From CAZUMH01 sp964621645 (GTDB taxonomy: Bacteria; Zhuqueibacterota; QNDG01; JAGLOF01): a stretch of 26,396 bases of DNA. Numbering within the stretch: position 1 is the first letter of the stretch; every line of letters begins with the position of its first letter. Location: assembly GCA_964621645.1 (NCBI GenBank), contig CAZUMH010000041.1, forward strand, positions 1 to 26,396. The letters run 5' to 3'. Both the position numbers and the translations under genes were made by a program. The notes under the pieces are model-generated. The model worked only from the letters and a program-made list of their open reading frames with translations, was not told the DNA's origin and searched no databases. Shown here in pieces: positions 1-7,859 of this stretch.

Positions 1-1555
1 CTGATGGCTCCTCAAGTGGAAGACTCACTGAAAAACAGCTCCCCTTTTTCGGCGTGCTTTCCAGACTCACTCCTCCGCCATGCAATTCCATCAATCGCCG
101 GACCAAGACCAAACCAAGACCTGTACCGCTATGGACTCGGGAAAGTTTGCTGTCCAACTGGCTGAAAGGCTGAAAAAGAAAATACATATCTTTCTCGGAA
201 ATCCCGATGCCTGTATCTCTCACAGAGAATTTAACAGCCCGGCTTGTCTCATCCAGCCGGACCTCAAGACTCACCCTTCCTTTGACTGGCGTAAACTTAA
301 TCGCGTTGGATAAAAGATTGACAAGGACCTGGATCATCCGCCTTTCATCAGCAAAGACAGTGAGCACTCCCTCTTGAATTCTTGACTTAAAAGTGATACT
401 CTTTTTTTGGGCTTCGGCTTTTACCATGGTAAAACTTGCCTCCAACAAACTGGCTATATCCACCATGGATTTTTCTATCTTGAGTTTACCGGCCTCTATT
501 TTGGATATGTCGAGGATATCGTTTATCAAAGAAAGAAGATGGTTCCCGCTTTTCTCGATCACCTTAAGTGATTCGGATTGCTTATCTGTCAAACTGCCGT
601 AAACTTCATCCTGCAGCGCTTCTGAGAGTCCAAGGATAGCATTAAGAGGAGTACGAAATTCATGACTCATATTGGCAAAAAATTCATCCTTTAACCGTGC
701 AGTCCGGGTCAATTCTGCGTTGGCTAAACTCAACTTTTCCGTGCGTTCTTTGACCCGTTGGGTCAAAAGACCGCGCTCCTGTCGCAGCGCCTCTTCCGCT
801 TTCTTTCGAAGGGTTATATCACGGAACACCAGAACTGCTCCATCGACTTTTCCTTCAGCTGTACGAATTGGAGCGCAATTCATTTCCAGAGAGATTTTCT
901 GACCATCAGGAGCGATTAAATATGTGTCTGCTTCCGGAATAAAAGAGTCTCCGGCCAGCACCTTATTCATCACCAACTGCATTTGGTAGTACTCTTCACC
1001 ATAGTGGACCTGAATTGCGTGGTCCAGTCGTTGGCCCACAGCCTTACTGGATGTAACTCCTGTAAGTAATTCGGCCACAGTATTGACGAAAGTGATAACC
1101 CTATTATTATCCGTGGCAATAACACCGTCCCCGATGCTCGCTAAAACCGTGGAAAGCCAGGCTTCCCGTTCTTTCAATCGGGCTTCCATCTGATTCTTGT
1201 ACAGGGCCGTTTCGATTACAGCATAAAGCGCCTCATCCACAAAAGGTTTGACGATATACCCGGATGGCTGGCTTTCTTTCACCCGTTTCAAAGTCTGCTG
1301 ATCAGCATGGGAAGTCAGATAGACCACAGGAATACCATACAGTTCTCTGATTTGGTTGGCTGTATCAATACCGTCTACACGGCTTTTCAGCACAATATCC
1401 ATGAGGACGAGATCCGGCCTCTGCTGCTCGAGTGACTTCATGGCCTTTTCACTGGTATTAACAACTCCGACCACATCATACCCCATGGCCTTTAGACGGG
1501 CCTTGATGTCCACCCCGATGAGAAGTTCGTCTTCCACAACCAGGATAGAAGTCAT
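1..1555 (-). CDS. Hybrid receiver-PAS-histidine kinase (partial, 3' end outside window)
   Basis: Two-component signalling protein, read in frame from ATG at 1555 to the window edge with no stop (about 518 codons). Residues 1-120 form a receiver domain: acidic pocket ED at 9-10, phospho-acceptor Asp53 in LVLMDIVL, Thr82 and Lys104. A PAS domain follows (about 135-250, IGDGVIATDNNRVITFVN), then a short coiled coil, then HisKA with His299 in ANMSHEFRTPLN. The HATPase part shows an N box (LLSNAIKFTP), DTGIGI and GTGLGL. The start is preceded by GGGAGAGAAAC. There are no membrane segments, so it is probably cytosolic. A receiver ahead of a PAS-kinase suggests that it is itself phosphorylated by an upstream kinase. 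The protein looks nearly complete at the edge (VSLPLEEPS), but its terminus cannot be seen. The signal sensed is unknown. Confidence 0.92.
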   Translation of the reverse strand, partial: MTSILVVEDELLIGVDIKARLKAMGYDVVGVVNTSEKAMKSLEQQRPDLVLMDIVLKSRVDGIDTANQIRELYGIPVVYLTSHADQQTLKRVKESQPSGYIVKPFVDEALYAVIETALYKNQMEARLKEREAWLSTVLASIGDGVIATDNNRVITFVNTVAELLTGVTSSKAVGQRLDHAIQVHYGEEYYQMQLVMNKVLAGDSFIPEADTYLIAPDGQKISLEMNCAPIRTAEGKVDGAVLVFRDITLRKKAEEALRQERGLLTQRVKERTEKLSLANAELTRTARLKDEFFANMSHEFRTPLNAILGLSEALQDEVYGSLTDKQSESLKVIEKSGNHLLSLINDILDISKIEAGKLKIEKSMVDIASLLEASFTMVKAEAQKKSITFKSRIQEGVLTVFADERRMIQVLVNLLSNAIKFTPVKGRVSLEVRLDETSRAVKFSVRDTGIGISEKDMYFLFQPFSQLDSKLSRVHSGTGLGLVLVRRLMELHGGGVSLESTPKKGSCFSVSLPLEEPS

Positions 1556-1819
1556 GTTTCTCTCCCGTTTCTTCCTGTGTTCAGCCTGAAATACATTGTA
1601 ATATTAAATTTTAAAGGAAGGAGATTCTCGCCGGCCATAGAATCCAGCAGGCTTATATTCTCCTCCCGAATCCGGGTGTTCGGTTCCTGTAAGACTGGTG
1701 TAATTGATAAAAATTCTTGATTTATATTAAAGTAACCAATTAAATGATAATAATCAAGAGGCCAGAGAAAAAAATGAAACATGTTGATTTTTTTAACGAT
1801 TCTGCGTATCGTATACCAC
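1556..1819. other. Divergent intergenic region between kinase and larE
   Basis: An AT-rich spacer that must hold promoters for both flanking genes. On the + strand, TTGATT (1717-1722) and TTAAAT (1740-1745), 17 bp apart, are a weak sigma70-like candidate. A 19-codon ORF (1774-1833, starting MKHVDFFNDS) overlaps the larE start and could be a leader peptide, but has only a poor ribosome-binding site. No tRNA or strong hairpin was seen. Confidence 0.3.
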
Positions 1820-2638
1820 ATGAAAAATCCTGAGGACAAATTATCCGCTTTACAGCAGCGACTGCTCGGAATGAGACGGGCGGTGATCGCCTTTTCAGGC
1901 GGCACGGACAGCTCGTTTTTACTGCATATCGCTGCGAATCTCAAAGACTTCGACATTGTAGCAGTGACCGCGGACTCCCCCATACATCCAGCCCGGGAAC
2001 TCGCAGATGCTCATGAGTTGACCAGGAAGTTAAAGGTAGAGCATCTTATCGTGAAAACCGGGGAAATGGTCGAACCGGCCTTCCTGTCCAACCCTCCCCG
2101 CCGCTGCTATTATTGCAAGAAACTGATCTTTTCCGAGATAAAAAAACTGGCAGCCGCGAAGGGGATAGACCATATAGTGGACGGAACCAATCGAGACGAC
2201 AGCGTCGATTTCCGCCCCGGATTAGAGGCACTCCGGGAGCTGGGAATCGAAAGCCCCCTGCGTGATGCGGGCCTGGGGAAAAGCGAGATCCGCCGGCTGG
2301 CCAGGGAAGCAGGACTGCCGTCATGGGATAAACCGGCTGCCGCCTGTCTGGCGTCACGCATTCCCTACGGATATCCCATATCAGTGGAAAAACTATCCCG
2401 CATCGAGCAGGCGGAAGATTTCCTGCGCACGGAGGGTTTTCTTCTGGTAAGAGTGAGAGACCATGGTGAAGTCGCCCGAATCGAGTTGGATCCGGAAAGG
2501 ATCGCGGATCTTCTGGAGGGAGAGAGAGCCGCGAGGATATTAAAGAAACTGAAAGGCCTGGGATATACATTTGTCAGTGTCGATCTGGAAGGATACCGCA
2601 CCGGCAGTTTAAATGAGTCCCTGATAACGGAGAAATGA
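1820..2638 (+). CDS. larE: LarE: ATP-dependent sulfur transferase of nickel-pincer cofactor synthesis
   Basis: LarE adenylates the LarB product and inserts sulfur to give the bis-thiocarboxylate that later binds nickel in the lactate racemase-type (NPN) cofactor. It is a 272-residue cytosolic PP-loop enzyme. Visible motifs: P-loop SGGTDS (26-31), RCYYCKK with Cys96 and Cys99, DGTNRDD (121-127), and PAAACLASR with Cys176, the position of the sacrificial cysteine known in Lactiplantibacillus LarE. The extra CxxC leaves open an iron-sulfur-dependent mechanism as described for some LarEs. I start at 1820 because family homology begins with KLSALQQRLL; an in-frame ATG at 1781 would add an unlikely hydrophobic stretch. 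No clear Shine-Dalgarno precedes 1820. larB follows after 42 nt, supporting an operon. Confidence 0.88.
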   Translation: MKNPEDKLSALQQRLLGMRRAVIAFSGGTDSSFLLHIAANLKDFDIVAVTADSPIHPARELADAHELTRKLKVEHLIVKTGEMVEPAFLSNPPRRCYYCKKLIFSEIKKLAAAKGIDHIVDGTNRDDSVDFRPGLEALRELGIESPLRDAGLGKSEIRRLAREAGLPSWDKPAAACLASRIPYGYPISVEKLSRIEQAEDFLRTEGFLLVRVRDHGEVARIELDPERIADLLEGERAARILKKLKGLGYTFVSVDLEGYRTGSLNESLITEK

Positions 2639-2680
2639 GAACCGGGCCCGAGAATTCATCTCATATCAGGAAAAGGCATC

Positions 2681-3433
2681 ATGGATAATCATACGATTCG
2701 GGATATTCTTGAACAGGTCGCTTCCGGAACAATGAAGGCAGAGGCGGCCCTGAAAAGACTGAAATCCCTTCCTTATGAGGATTTGGGATTCGCCAAGATA
2801 GATACCCACCGTGCGCTCAGACGCGGATTTCCCGAAGTGGTATTCTGTGAGGGCAAGACCCCTCAACAGGTACGGGAAATCCTGAGTCGTATGAGCGGTC
2901 AAAACCGTGTAGTCCTGGCTATGAGAGCCAGTGAAGAAATATTTCAAGCCGCTCGAAAGGCGGCGGCCAAAGTTGAGTATCATCCGGAAGCGCGGGCCAT
3001 TGTCGTGGGTGAGAAACCGGCCCTTACCAGCAAGGGGAAAATTTTGGTAGTCTCGGCCGGTACGGCGGACATGCCCGTGGCCGAAGAGGCCGCTCTTACG
3101 GCTGAAGTAATGGGCAACCACACAGAACGGCTTTACGACGCCGGTGTGGCCGGTGTGCACCGGCTTCTCGGTAACCGGGATTCGCTGGAATCCGCCAATG
3201 TATTGGTGGTAGTGGCCGGCATGGAAGGAGCTCTGCCTGGTGTGGTTGGTGGACTACTTGATAAACCGGTTATTGCTGTTCCCACTAGCGTTGGCTACGG
3301 CGCCAACTTTCAGGGATTATCGGCGTTGCTCACCATGCTCAATTCCTGCGTTCCCGGAATTGCCGTGGTGAATATAGACAATGGCTTCGGCGCTGGGTAT
3401 CTGGCTGGGTTAATAAACAGACTGAGCGGTTGA
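2681..3433 (+). CDS. larB: LarB: carboxylase/hydrolase of nickel-pincer cofactor synthesis
   Basis: LarB carboxylates the pyridinium ring of nicotinic acid adenine dinucleotide and hydrolyses the phosphoanhydride, the first committed step towards the NPN cofactor. The 250-residue protein has the N-terminal LarB segment (ILEQVASGTMKAEAALKRL, then DTHRALRRGFPEVVFCEGKT at 41-60). Its C-terminal half resembles AIR carboxylase/PurE: VVSAGTADMPVAEEA, VVAGMEGALPGVVGGL, PTSVGYGA. Cys223 in LNSCVPGIAVVNIDNGFGAGY matches the catalytic cysteine of the family. A Shine-Dalgarno-like AGGAAAAGG precedes the ATG. It sits 42 nt after larE. LarC (nickel insertion) and a LarA-type enzyme are not in this window, so the target enzyme is unknown. 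Confidence 0.92.
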   Translation: MDNHTIRDILEQVASGTMKAEAALKRLKSLPYEDLGFAKIDTHRALRRGFPEVVFCEGKTPQQVREILSRMSGQNRVVLAMRASEEIFQAARKAAAKVEYHPEARAIVVGEKPALTSKGKILVVSAGTADMPVAEEAALTAEVMGNHTERLYDAGVAGVHRLLGNRDSLESANVLVVVAGMEGALPGVVGGLLDKPVIAVPTSVGYGANFQGLSALLTMLNSCVPGIAVVNIDNGFGAGYLAGLINRLSG

Positions 3434-3438
3434 TTGAT

Positions 3439-3482
3439 TACTGATTATGGGAATGGTCCTTCCTGTCCGATAGAAATCAGTA
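3439..3482. repeat. 8-bp inverted repeat between convergent genes
   Basis: TACTGATT (3439-3446) and AATCAGTA (3475-3482) are perfect inverted copies with a 28-nt spacer that holds a smaller GGAA/TTCC pair. It lies between the converging larB and DUF4397 genes and might weakly support termination, but there is no T-run and chance is possible. Confidence 0.25.
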
Positions 3483-3486
3483 CTGT

Positions 3487-4218
3487 TCAGTCAACAACCT
3501 CATCGGGATCGGCGAAAACGGCAGCGTTAAAAGCCAAGTTACCGACACCGGTAAGACTGCCGGAGAGAACAATAGTATAATTCCTCCCTCCGGTGAGATT
3601 AAAGGTCGGCGTTTCCAGTACTGATTGAGCGGGATTCTGGTCCGTGTCCTTGATAACCAGGGAATAGATCCCGGCATCCATATCAAAGTAACTGCTTGTA
3701 TGCAACCAGGTCAAATTAGCCAGAGGGGTCGATTCACCTACGAGTGAGACGGAAAGAGAGTGAATTTCCGTTTCCCGTCCCAGGTGGACAAAGCGTATGG
3801 AGACACGGCCGGATTCAGGCAGGTCCATTTTATCCTTGATGACCAAGAGCTGGGATGATATTGCATCCTCATCATCGTAAGCGAGTACCGTGTAGTTATA
3901 TTCTCTATCCAGTTCGGCTCCAGCTGAAGAAAGAAGGCCCAGCGAATCCGGCTCAAACACCTTGAAATCCTGGTGACCGGTGAAAAATTGATAGTAACCG
4001 TATTGATTGTTATAATAGGCATTGGCGACAACCGAATAATTGTAGTACCCCAGTGTATAGTAAAAATGAACTCTGCCGGTACTGGAAGCCGCATGAATGA
4101 ACCGTACCCCCACAATTCCAGCGCCAGGATCGGCTTTGAATAAACTATCTATACAGGAGGATCGAAGCGAAACCAGCGCCACGAAGAGAACAAGAAGCTT
4201 TACTTTAGTGCGAGACAT
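3487..4218 (-). CDS. Exported DUF4397-domain protein
   Basis: A 243-residue secreted or surface protein with an N-terminal signal segment (VKLLVLFVALVSLRSSC). The Cys could anchor a lipid, but the lipobox is poor because Arg sits at -3. Two tandem DUF4397 (immunoglobulin-like) units are visible: one starting VGVRFIHAASSTGRVHFYY, the other VSIRFVHLGRETEIHSLSV, each ending in a Tyr-rich Y(N)YTV strand. In this family the RF(I/V)H motif opens each domain; the molecular role is not established. ATG at 4218 is preceded by GGGAGGAATCAA, a good ribosome-binding site. It is transcribed divergently from the cyclase gene with only 55 bp between them. Function is unknown. Confidence 0.75.
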   Translation of the reverse strand: MSRTKVKLLVLFVALVSLRSSCIDSLFKADPGAGIVGVRFIHAASSTGRVHFYYTLGYYNYSVVANAYYNNQYGYYQFFTGHQDFKVFEPDSLGLLSSAGAELDREYNYTVLAYDDEDAISSQLLVIKDKMDLPESGRVSIRFVHLGRETEIHSLSVSLVGESTPLANLTWLHTSSYFDMDAGIYSLVIKDTDQNPAQSVLETPTFNLTGGRNYTIVLSGSLTGVGNLAFNAAVFADPDEVVD

Positions 4219-4273
4219 TTGATTCCTCCCGGCTTATCTTCAAGCAAATATCAACCAGTTAAGAGGTTAGGGT

Positions 4274-5563
4274 ATGGATCAATATCAAAAAATCATAAAA
4301 AACATACAAAAAAAAATCAATAAATCAAAGAAGGAAGTTACCATCCTTTTCACCGATATCGTTGCCTCCTCCAGCTACTGGGATTCCCGGGGTGACCTCA
4401 AAGGACGTTTGATGATCGACTACCACAACCGTCTCTGTTTCCCCCGTCTGCGTAAATACAATGGCAAGGTCATTAAAACCCTGGGTGATTCCCTCATGGT
4501 ACTCTTCAAGCGGCCCCAGGATGCCATCCATGCTGCCATTTCCATTCAGCAGGTTTTCGAAATAGAACGTAAAAACAATAAAGATTTTCCCCGCGTACGC
4601 ATCGGAATCCACAGCGGCCGCGCCCTGGTGGAAAAAGGTGACGTCTATGGCGATGTGGTAAACGTTGCCAAACGAATTGAAGGCCGGGCCCGCCCTTCCC
4701 AGATTCTTGTTTCCGGCAGAGCCATTTGGAAACTACCGCATAAAAGTTACTTTCTCTCACGCAAAGAGCGCATTGTGCCCAAAGGGAAAAAACATCCTTT
4801 GACTCTTTACGCCTGTGATTGGAAAAAAGCACCCTCCCGTGATCACATCGTAAAAACCCGGCGGTTTCACCTTTTAAGTACCCGTCAGAAATACCTGATC
4901 ATATTTTCTCTGTTTATCTGCATATTCATGCTGGTTTATCTGTTTTTCCAATACGCAAGGTTTTTTATCGCCGATTCCGAACTAATGGCTCTGCTCATGC
5001 TGAATCCTCTCAATACCCTCAAGGAAAATCTCTGGCTCACGCCGATCATCCTTGCCATTTTAGCGGCGATATTCCTGATTATCAAGAGAGCTGGCCGCGT
5101 ACCCCTTCTGCCGTTCAAATTGTCCCGGGGAGGATTAGGATTCACCATCGCCTTCTTTTTGTCTACTCTGCTGCTTGAGATACTGCCCGTATCGCATTAT
5201 CTTAAACCGGATGAAGTCCTGGTAGAATCAAAACATCTCTTCGTTGAGATCAATTCCAATAATACTCCGATTCATTCAAATCCTGACTCAACCTCACTCG
5301 TTCTGCGCCGGCTGCCGAAAAATCTGATTCTCCTGAGGAAGGATTTTCTTAATGCGGGAGATTTGGAATGGAACAAGGTACTCATTGCCCGGAAGACCTA
5401 CGGCTGGGTTGTCAACAAACTGCCACCCAAACTTGGCGTCCCGGAAAAACTCATCAGCACTACGAGTCGGTTCCGGTTTAGAAGACGGGATCTCTATGCG
5501 CTTGCCTGCGGCCTGATCGGATTCATCCTGGGAATGATTCGTTTCTATTTGCATCCAGCCTGA
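4274..5563 (+). CDS. Class III adenylate cyclase with C-terminal membrane and SH3-like regions
   Basis: Predicted to make cAMP from ATP. The catalytic domain is at the N-terminus (about 20-185), with both metal-binding aspartates (Asp28 in LFTDIV, Asp72 in TLGDSLM). Adenine-specifying Lys68 and Asp123 (DVYGD) are present, as are transition-state residues Asn130 and Arg134, so it looks active and specific for ATP rather than GTP. Hydrophobic segments follow at about 206-227, 255-271 and 288-304. Then comes an SH3b-like stretch (320-385, ending KTYGWVV), and a last hydrophobic segment (about 408-425). This is the reverse of the common sensor-then-cyclase order. The SH3b-like part probably faces the periplasm and may sense cell wall or ligands (inference). 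It is monocistronic and followed by a strong hairpin. Confidence 0.87.
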   Translation: MDQYQKIIKNIQKKINKSKKEVTILFTDIVASSSYWDSRGDLKGRLMIDYHNRLCFPRLRKYNGKVIKTLGDSLMVLFKRPQDAIHAAISIQQVFEIERKNNKDFPRVRIGIHSGRALVEKGDVYGDVVNVAKRIEGRARPSQILVSGRAIWKLPHKSYFLSRKERIVPKGKKHPLTLYACDWKKAPSRDHIVKTRRFHLLSTRQKYLIIFSLFICIFMLVYLFFQYARFFIADSELMALLMLNPLNTLKENLWLTPIILAILAAIFLIIKRAGRVPLLPFKLSRGGLGFTIAFFLSTLLLEILPVSHYLKPDEVLVESKHLFVEINSNNTPIHSNPDSTSLVLRRLPKNLILLRKDFLNAGDLEWNKVLIARKTYGWVVNKLPPKLGVPEKLISTTSRFRFRRRDLYALACGLIGFILGMIRFYLHPA

Positions 5564-5587
5564 AAATAATCTGCATCCTATAATAAA

Positions 5588-5617
5588 AAAGACCCCGGGA
5601 TGAAACCCGGGGTCTTT
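5588..5617 (-). terminator. Strong terminator of groESL, possibly bidirectional
   Basis: A perfect 12-bp stem: AAAGACCCCGGG (5588-5599), loop ATGAAA, CCCGGGGTCTTT (5606-5617). On the minus strand the stem runs directly into a T-run (TTTTTTATTA), ideal for stopping groEL transcripts. It lies 24 nt past the cyclase stop and may also stop that gene, although only three T follow on the + side. Confidence 0.93.
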
Positions 5618-5641
5618 GTGTTAGTTTGAATTGAGAGAATA

Positions 5642-7276
5642 TTAATACATTCCCCCCATGCCGCCGCCCATACCGCCGGGAGGCATGACCGGGCCTTTAT
5701 CTTCCTCCGGTTTTTCAGCAATGATAGCTTCGGTGGTCAGCATGAGACCGGAAACACTGGCTGCATTCTCCAGGGCGATACGTACCACCTTGGTAGGATC
5801 GATGACACCCTCTTCTAATAGATCAGCGTAAGCTTCCGTAAGAGCGTTGAATCCATAGCTCCCTTCATGCTCTTTCAGCTTCTGGACTACGACGGAACCT
5901 TCCAAACCGGCATTGTTTACAATCTGGCGTACCGGCTCTTCCATGACCCGCTTGATGATTTCCAGGCCGATCTTCTGGTCGCCGCTGAGCTTAACTTTTT
6001 CCAGGATGCCGATGGAGCGCAAGAGAGCCAATCCGCCGCCGGGAACGATACCCTCTTCCACCGCTGCCCGGGTGGCATGCAGAGCGTCTTCCACGCGGGC
6101 TTTCTTCTCCTTGAGCTCCACTTCAGTGGCCGCGCCCACATTCAGCACCGCCACACCGCCGGAGAGTTTGGCCAGCCGCTCCTGCAGCTTCTCCCGATCA
6201 TAATCGGAAGTCGTGCCCTCTATCTGCTTCTTGATCTGATTGATGCGTCCTTTTATATCATCGGACTTGCCTCCACCCTCGACAATGGTAGTATTGTCCT
6301 TGTCAATGCGGACTCTCTTGGCACTTCCAAGATCGTCCAGAGTGGCATTCTCCAACTTGAAGCCGGCTTCTTCTGCGACAACGCGGCCGCCCGTGAGAAT
6401 AGCGATATCTTCCAGCATGGCCTTGCGGCGGTCTCCGAATCCGGGAGCCTTCACCGCAGCTACTTTCAGGGTACCCTTCAGCTTGTTGACAACCAGAGTA
6501 GCCAGGGCTTCACCTTCCACGTCTTCGGAGATAATCAGGAGCGGTTTGCCCATCTGGGCTACCTTCTCCAGCACCGGGAGCAGATCCTTCATGGAGCTTA
6601 TCTTTTTATCATAAATAAGCAACAGAGGATCTTCCAGGACTGCTTCCATCTCTTCGGAATCAGTAACGAAATAAGGTGAAATATAACCGCGGTCAAACTG
6701 CATTCCTTCCACTACATCCATATTGGTCTCGGTGGTCTTGGCCTCTTCCACGGTAATAACACCGTCTTTCCCCACTTTCTCCATGGCATCGGCGATGAGC
6801 TCACCAATGGTTTTATCATTATTGGCGGAGATGGCTGCCACCTGGGCGATTTCTTTACGATCGCCGACTTCTCTGCTCATACTCTTCAGATTTTCCACTA
6901 CCTTCTTCACAGCTTCATCAATGCCGCGTTTTAGCTCCATAGGATTGGCGCCCGAAGTGACATTGCGCATGCCTTCGCTGAAAATTTTCTGAGCCAGCAC
7001 CGTTGCGGTGGTGGTTCCGTCACCTGCCACATCACTGGTTTTTGAAGCCACTTCTTTAACCATCTGAGCGCCCATATTCTCAAAGGGATCCTCAAGCTCG
7101 ATCTCTTTGGCCACCGTTACTCCATCCTTGGTGATTGTCTGGGCGCCGAATTTTTTCTCAATGACCACATTACGGCCCTTGGGTCCGAGTGTAACCTTCA
7201 CAGCATTCGCCAGCTGGTCGACTCCACTTTTCAGAGCCTGACGAGCTTCGGTGCTGTATTCAATAATCTTAGCCAT
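5642..7276 (-). CDS. groL: Chaperonin GroEL (60 kDa)
   Basis: Cytosolic ATP-dependent folding chamber, a 14-mer that works with the GroES lid. The full-length 544-residue protein shows LGPKGRNVV, the ATPase motif GDGTTTATVLAQ, DRGYISPYFVTD in the apical region, VLNVGAATEVELKEKK and VEEGIVPGGG. It ends in the usual flexible Gly-Gly-Met tail (GGMGGGMGGMY). A strong ribosome-binding site (AAGGAGGT) lies eight nt before the ATG. It follows groES by 29 nt and shares the CIRCE-controlled promoter upstream of that gene. Nothing departs from the typical housekeeping copy. Confidence 0.99.
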   Translation of the reverse strand: MAKIIEYSTEARQALKSGVDQLANAVKVTLGPKGRNVVIEKKFGAQTITKDGVTVAKEIELEDPFENMGAQMVKEVASKTSDVAGDGTTTATVLAQKIFSEGMRNVTSGANPMELKRGIDEAVKKVVENLKSMSREVGDRKEIAQVAAISANNDKTIGELIADAMEKVGKDGVITVEEAKTTETNMDVVEGMQFDRGYISPYFVTDSEEMEAVLEDPLLLIYDKKISSMKDLLPVLEKVAQMGKPLLIISEDVEGEALATLVVNKLKGTLKVAAVKAPGFGDRRKAMLEDIAILTGGRVVAEEAGFKLENATLDDLGSAKRVRIDKDNTTIVEGGGKSDDIKGRINQIKKQIEGTTSDYDREKLQERLAKLSGGVAVLNVGAATEVELKEKKARVEDALHATRAAVEEGIVPGGGLALLRSIGILEKVKLSGDQKIGLEIIKRVMEEPVRQIVNNAGLEGSVVVQKLKEHEGSYGFNALTEAYADLLEEGVIDPTKVVRIALENAASVSGLMLTTEAIIAEKPEEDKGPVMPPGGMGGGMGGMY

Positions 7277-7305
7277 ATGTATAACCTCCTTACCATTTTA
7301 CTCTG

Positions 7306-7590
7306 TTATAAAATTGCCAGAATATCACTCTCGCGAACAATCAGGTACTCCTCGGTATCGATGGTAACCTCGGTACCTGAATATTTACCGTAAAGAACAG
7401 TGTCTCCCACTTTCACCGTCATCTTCACGATCTCGCCGGTATCGGAATGTTTGCCCGGTCCAACTGCGACAATCTTACCTTTCTGCGGTTTTTCCTTAGC
7501 CGTATCGGGAATGATGATTCCTCCCTGTACTTTCTCATCCGCTGCTGCAGGTTTGATTACCACCCGGTCAGACAAAGGTTTGATGTTCAT
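7306..7590 (-). CDS. groS: Co-chaperonin GroES (10 kDa)
   Basis: Seven-membered lid of the GroEL chamber. The 94 residues match the family length and motifs: start MNIKPLSDRVVIKP, the mobile loop with EKVQGGIIIPDTAKEKPQKG, VGDTVLYGKYSGTEV, and the end VRESDILAIL. The ATG follows an AAGGAGG ribosome-binding site. It is the first gene of the groESL operon, directly downstream of a sigma70-like promoter and a CIRCE operator, so it should be repressed by HrcA and induced by heat or protein-folding stress. Confidence 0.99.
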   Translation of the reverse strand: MNIKPLSDRVVIKPAAADEKVQGGIIIPDTAKEKPQKGKIVAVGPGKHSDTGEIVKMTVKVGDTVLYGKYSGTEVTIDTEEYLIVRESDILAIL

Positions 7591-7638
7591 TTACGTCCTC
7601 CTTAGATATTGTTATTAATATTTTTAAGTCGGCACAAT

Positions 7639-7665
7639 GTAGCACTCTTATAGATAGAGCGCTAA
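7639..7665 (-). promoter_or_regulatory. CIRCE operator (HrcA-binding site) of groESL
   Basis: On the minus strand TTAGCGCTC, nine nt, GAGTGCTAC. This matches the CIRCE consensus (TTAGCACTC-N9-GAGTGCTAA) at 16 of 18 arm positions. It begins a few bases past the predicted transcription start of groES, the usual repressor position. hrcA itself is not in the window. Confidence 0.94.
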
Positions 7666-7675
7666 CGACGAATAC

Positions 7676-7705
7676 ATAATATAATATTTTTTCTTTAAAT
7701 GTCAA
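7676..7705 (-). promoter_or_regulatory. Sigma70-type promoter of groESL
   Basis: -35 TTGACA (7705-7700, perfect), 18-bp AT-rich spacer, -10 TATTAT (7681-7676, 5 of 6). The predicted start near 7669 places the CIRCE element at about +4 to +31. Confidence 0.85.
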
Positions 7706-7720
7706 GAGGAAAATATATTG

Positions 7721-7747
7721 AAAAATGGAATTCTCAGCCATATTCCA
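7721..7747 (-). terminator. Weak candidate terminator after nadK
   Basis: On the minus strand TGGAAT, ten nt, ATTCCA followed directly by TTTTT. The stem is only 6 bp, so it is weak. It sits where a terminator is expected, between the nadK stop and the groES -35 box. Confidence 0.4.
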
Positions 7748-7859
7748 AGGTTAACCGTCTGCGGCCTTAAATGGACAGACTCTGCCTCATCCGCATCGGG
7801 ATTGGCTGTCTCTTTTCTGATACTCAGGGTTATGTACGGGGATGTACGATCAGGGAGGA

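Noticed and set aside
1774..1833. A 19-codon leader-like ORF overlapping the larE start
   Set aside because: Poor ribosome-binding site and no known attenuation pattern; probably chance in an AT-rich spacer.
5867..6679. A 270-codon + strand reading frame antisense to groEL
   Set aside because: It lies wholly within the unmistakable groEL gene, has no ribosome-binding site or recognisable domain, and its composition is that of an antisense shadow.
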